Source: a virus
Length of the DNA stretch: 46,381 bases
IMG/VR virus record: IMGVR_UViG_3300023223_000459
Span: 1 to 46,381 of that record
Reading direction: 5' to 3' (one strand)
Part shown: positions 46,325 through 46,381 of the stretch, piece by piece
Layout: the number at the start of each line of letters is the position of its first letter
Numbering within the stretch: the stretch's first letter is position 1
Translations under genes and position numbers: made by a program
Notes under the pieces: model-generated
Seen by the model: only the letters and a program-made list of their open reading frames with translations
Told to the model about the DNA's origin: nothing
Database searches by the model: none

Positions 46325-46381
46325 CCACCCCCCTAGAACCTACCTTTAGAATCAGTAACATATTATGGAGGTAGCCCACTC
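46325..46381 (-). repeat. Terminal inverted repeat, right copy (57 bp)
   Basis: This is the exact reverse complement of positions 42-98 and ends at the last base of the window. The copy lies in non-coding DNA next to the structured right end. Because the window stops inside the repeat, any outward extension cannot be seen. Confidence 0.9.

Noticed and set aside
1-46381. Temperate lifestyle
   Set aside because: No integrase, excisionase, attachment site or classical repressor region is visible; the only HTH candidate is the fusion at 22476.
1-46381. tRNA genes or CRISPR arrays
   Set aside because: I found no cloverleaf with a T-loop GGTTCRA pattern and no regularly spaced identical repeats.

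Overview
This window looks like the essentially complete genome of a virulent, short-tailed (podovirus-like) phage of about 46 kb. Supporting this are a terminase large subunit, portal, scaffold, N4-gp56-type capsid, T7-like tail-tube proteins and a large ejection-type protein, together with an Amidase_2 endolysin and a phage replication set. I see no integrase, no lysogeny repressor of the usual kind, no phage RNA polymerase, no tRNA and no CRISPR array. Host RNA polymerase therefore probably transcribes everything, and the few promoters I can see are sigma70-like. Strong Shine-Dalgarno sequences, sigma70 boxes and a possible outer-membrane-type C-terminus suggest a Gram-negative, non-Bacteroidetes host. 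The host cannot be named from the sequence.

The layout is two convergent arms. Genes from 552 to 23933 are on the plus strand; genes from 45547 (or 45619) down to 23930 are on the minus strand. The arms meet in one shared CTAG, where both stop codons overlap. Both ends are non-coding (1-551 and about 45620-46381) and rich in palindromes. The last 57 bases are the exact reverse complement of positions 42-98. The genome is therefore either linear with inverted terminal repeats, or circular with a 57-bp inverted repeat around a 41-base spacer in one control region of about 1.3 kb.

The plus arm opens with about 20 tightly packed small early genes (552-6747), many Cys-rich or coiled-coil. Replication and recombination follow: RepA-like helicase, SF2 helicase, Fe-S PD-(D/E)XK nuclease, two metallophosphoesterases, a Sak4-like ATPase and an SSB-like protein with an acidic DDEVPF tail. 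Between SSB and the second phosphoesterase lie 289 bases with no ORF but several hairpins, a candidate structured RNA. A separate unit of two secreted-looking or virion-looking proteins (14979-16361) has its own consensus promoter and terminator. Next come a DUF3307 membrane protein, a dATP/dGTP diphosphohydrolase, an HslV/proteasome-fold peptidase, a uracil-DNA-glycosylase/DNA polymerase A fusion and a putative HTH/dUTPase-fold fusion.

The minus arm reads TerS-like, small Cys-rich genes, TerL, portal, a terminator and promoter, scaffold, capsid, tail-tube proteins, a fibre-like protein, an acetyltransferase, internal/ejection proteins, C1q-like and LamG-like adhesins, and then lysis. The lysis cluster has an XhlA-like membrane protein, an exported zinc metallopeptidase, an amidase and a holin-like protein, followed by a third metallophosphoesterase. 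The holin-like gene ends in a dnaX-like frameshift cassette: GGAGG, 10 bases, A AAA AAG, TAA. This opens onto a 57-codon reading frame with no start codon of its own. It is the strongest candidate here for an undescribed mechanism. A 35-bp element is shared upstream of the terminase and capsid operons and is a candidate late promoter.
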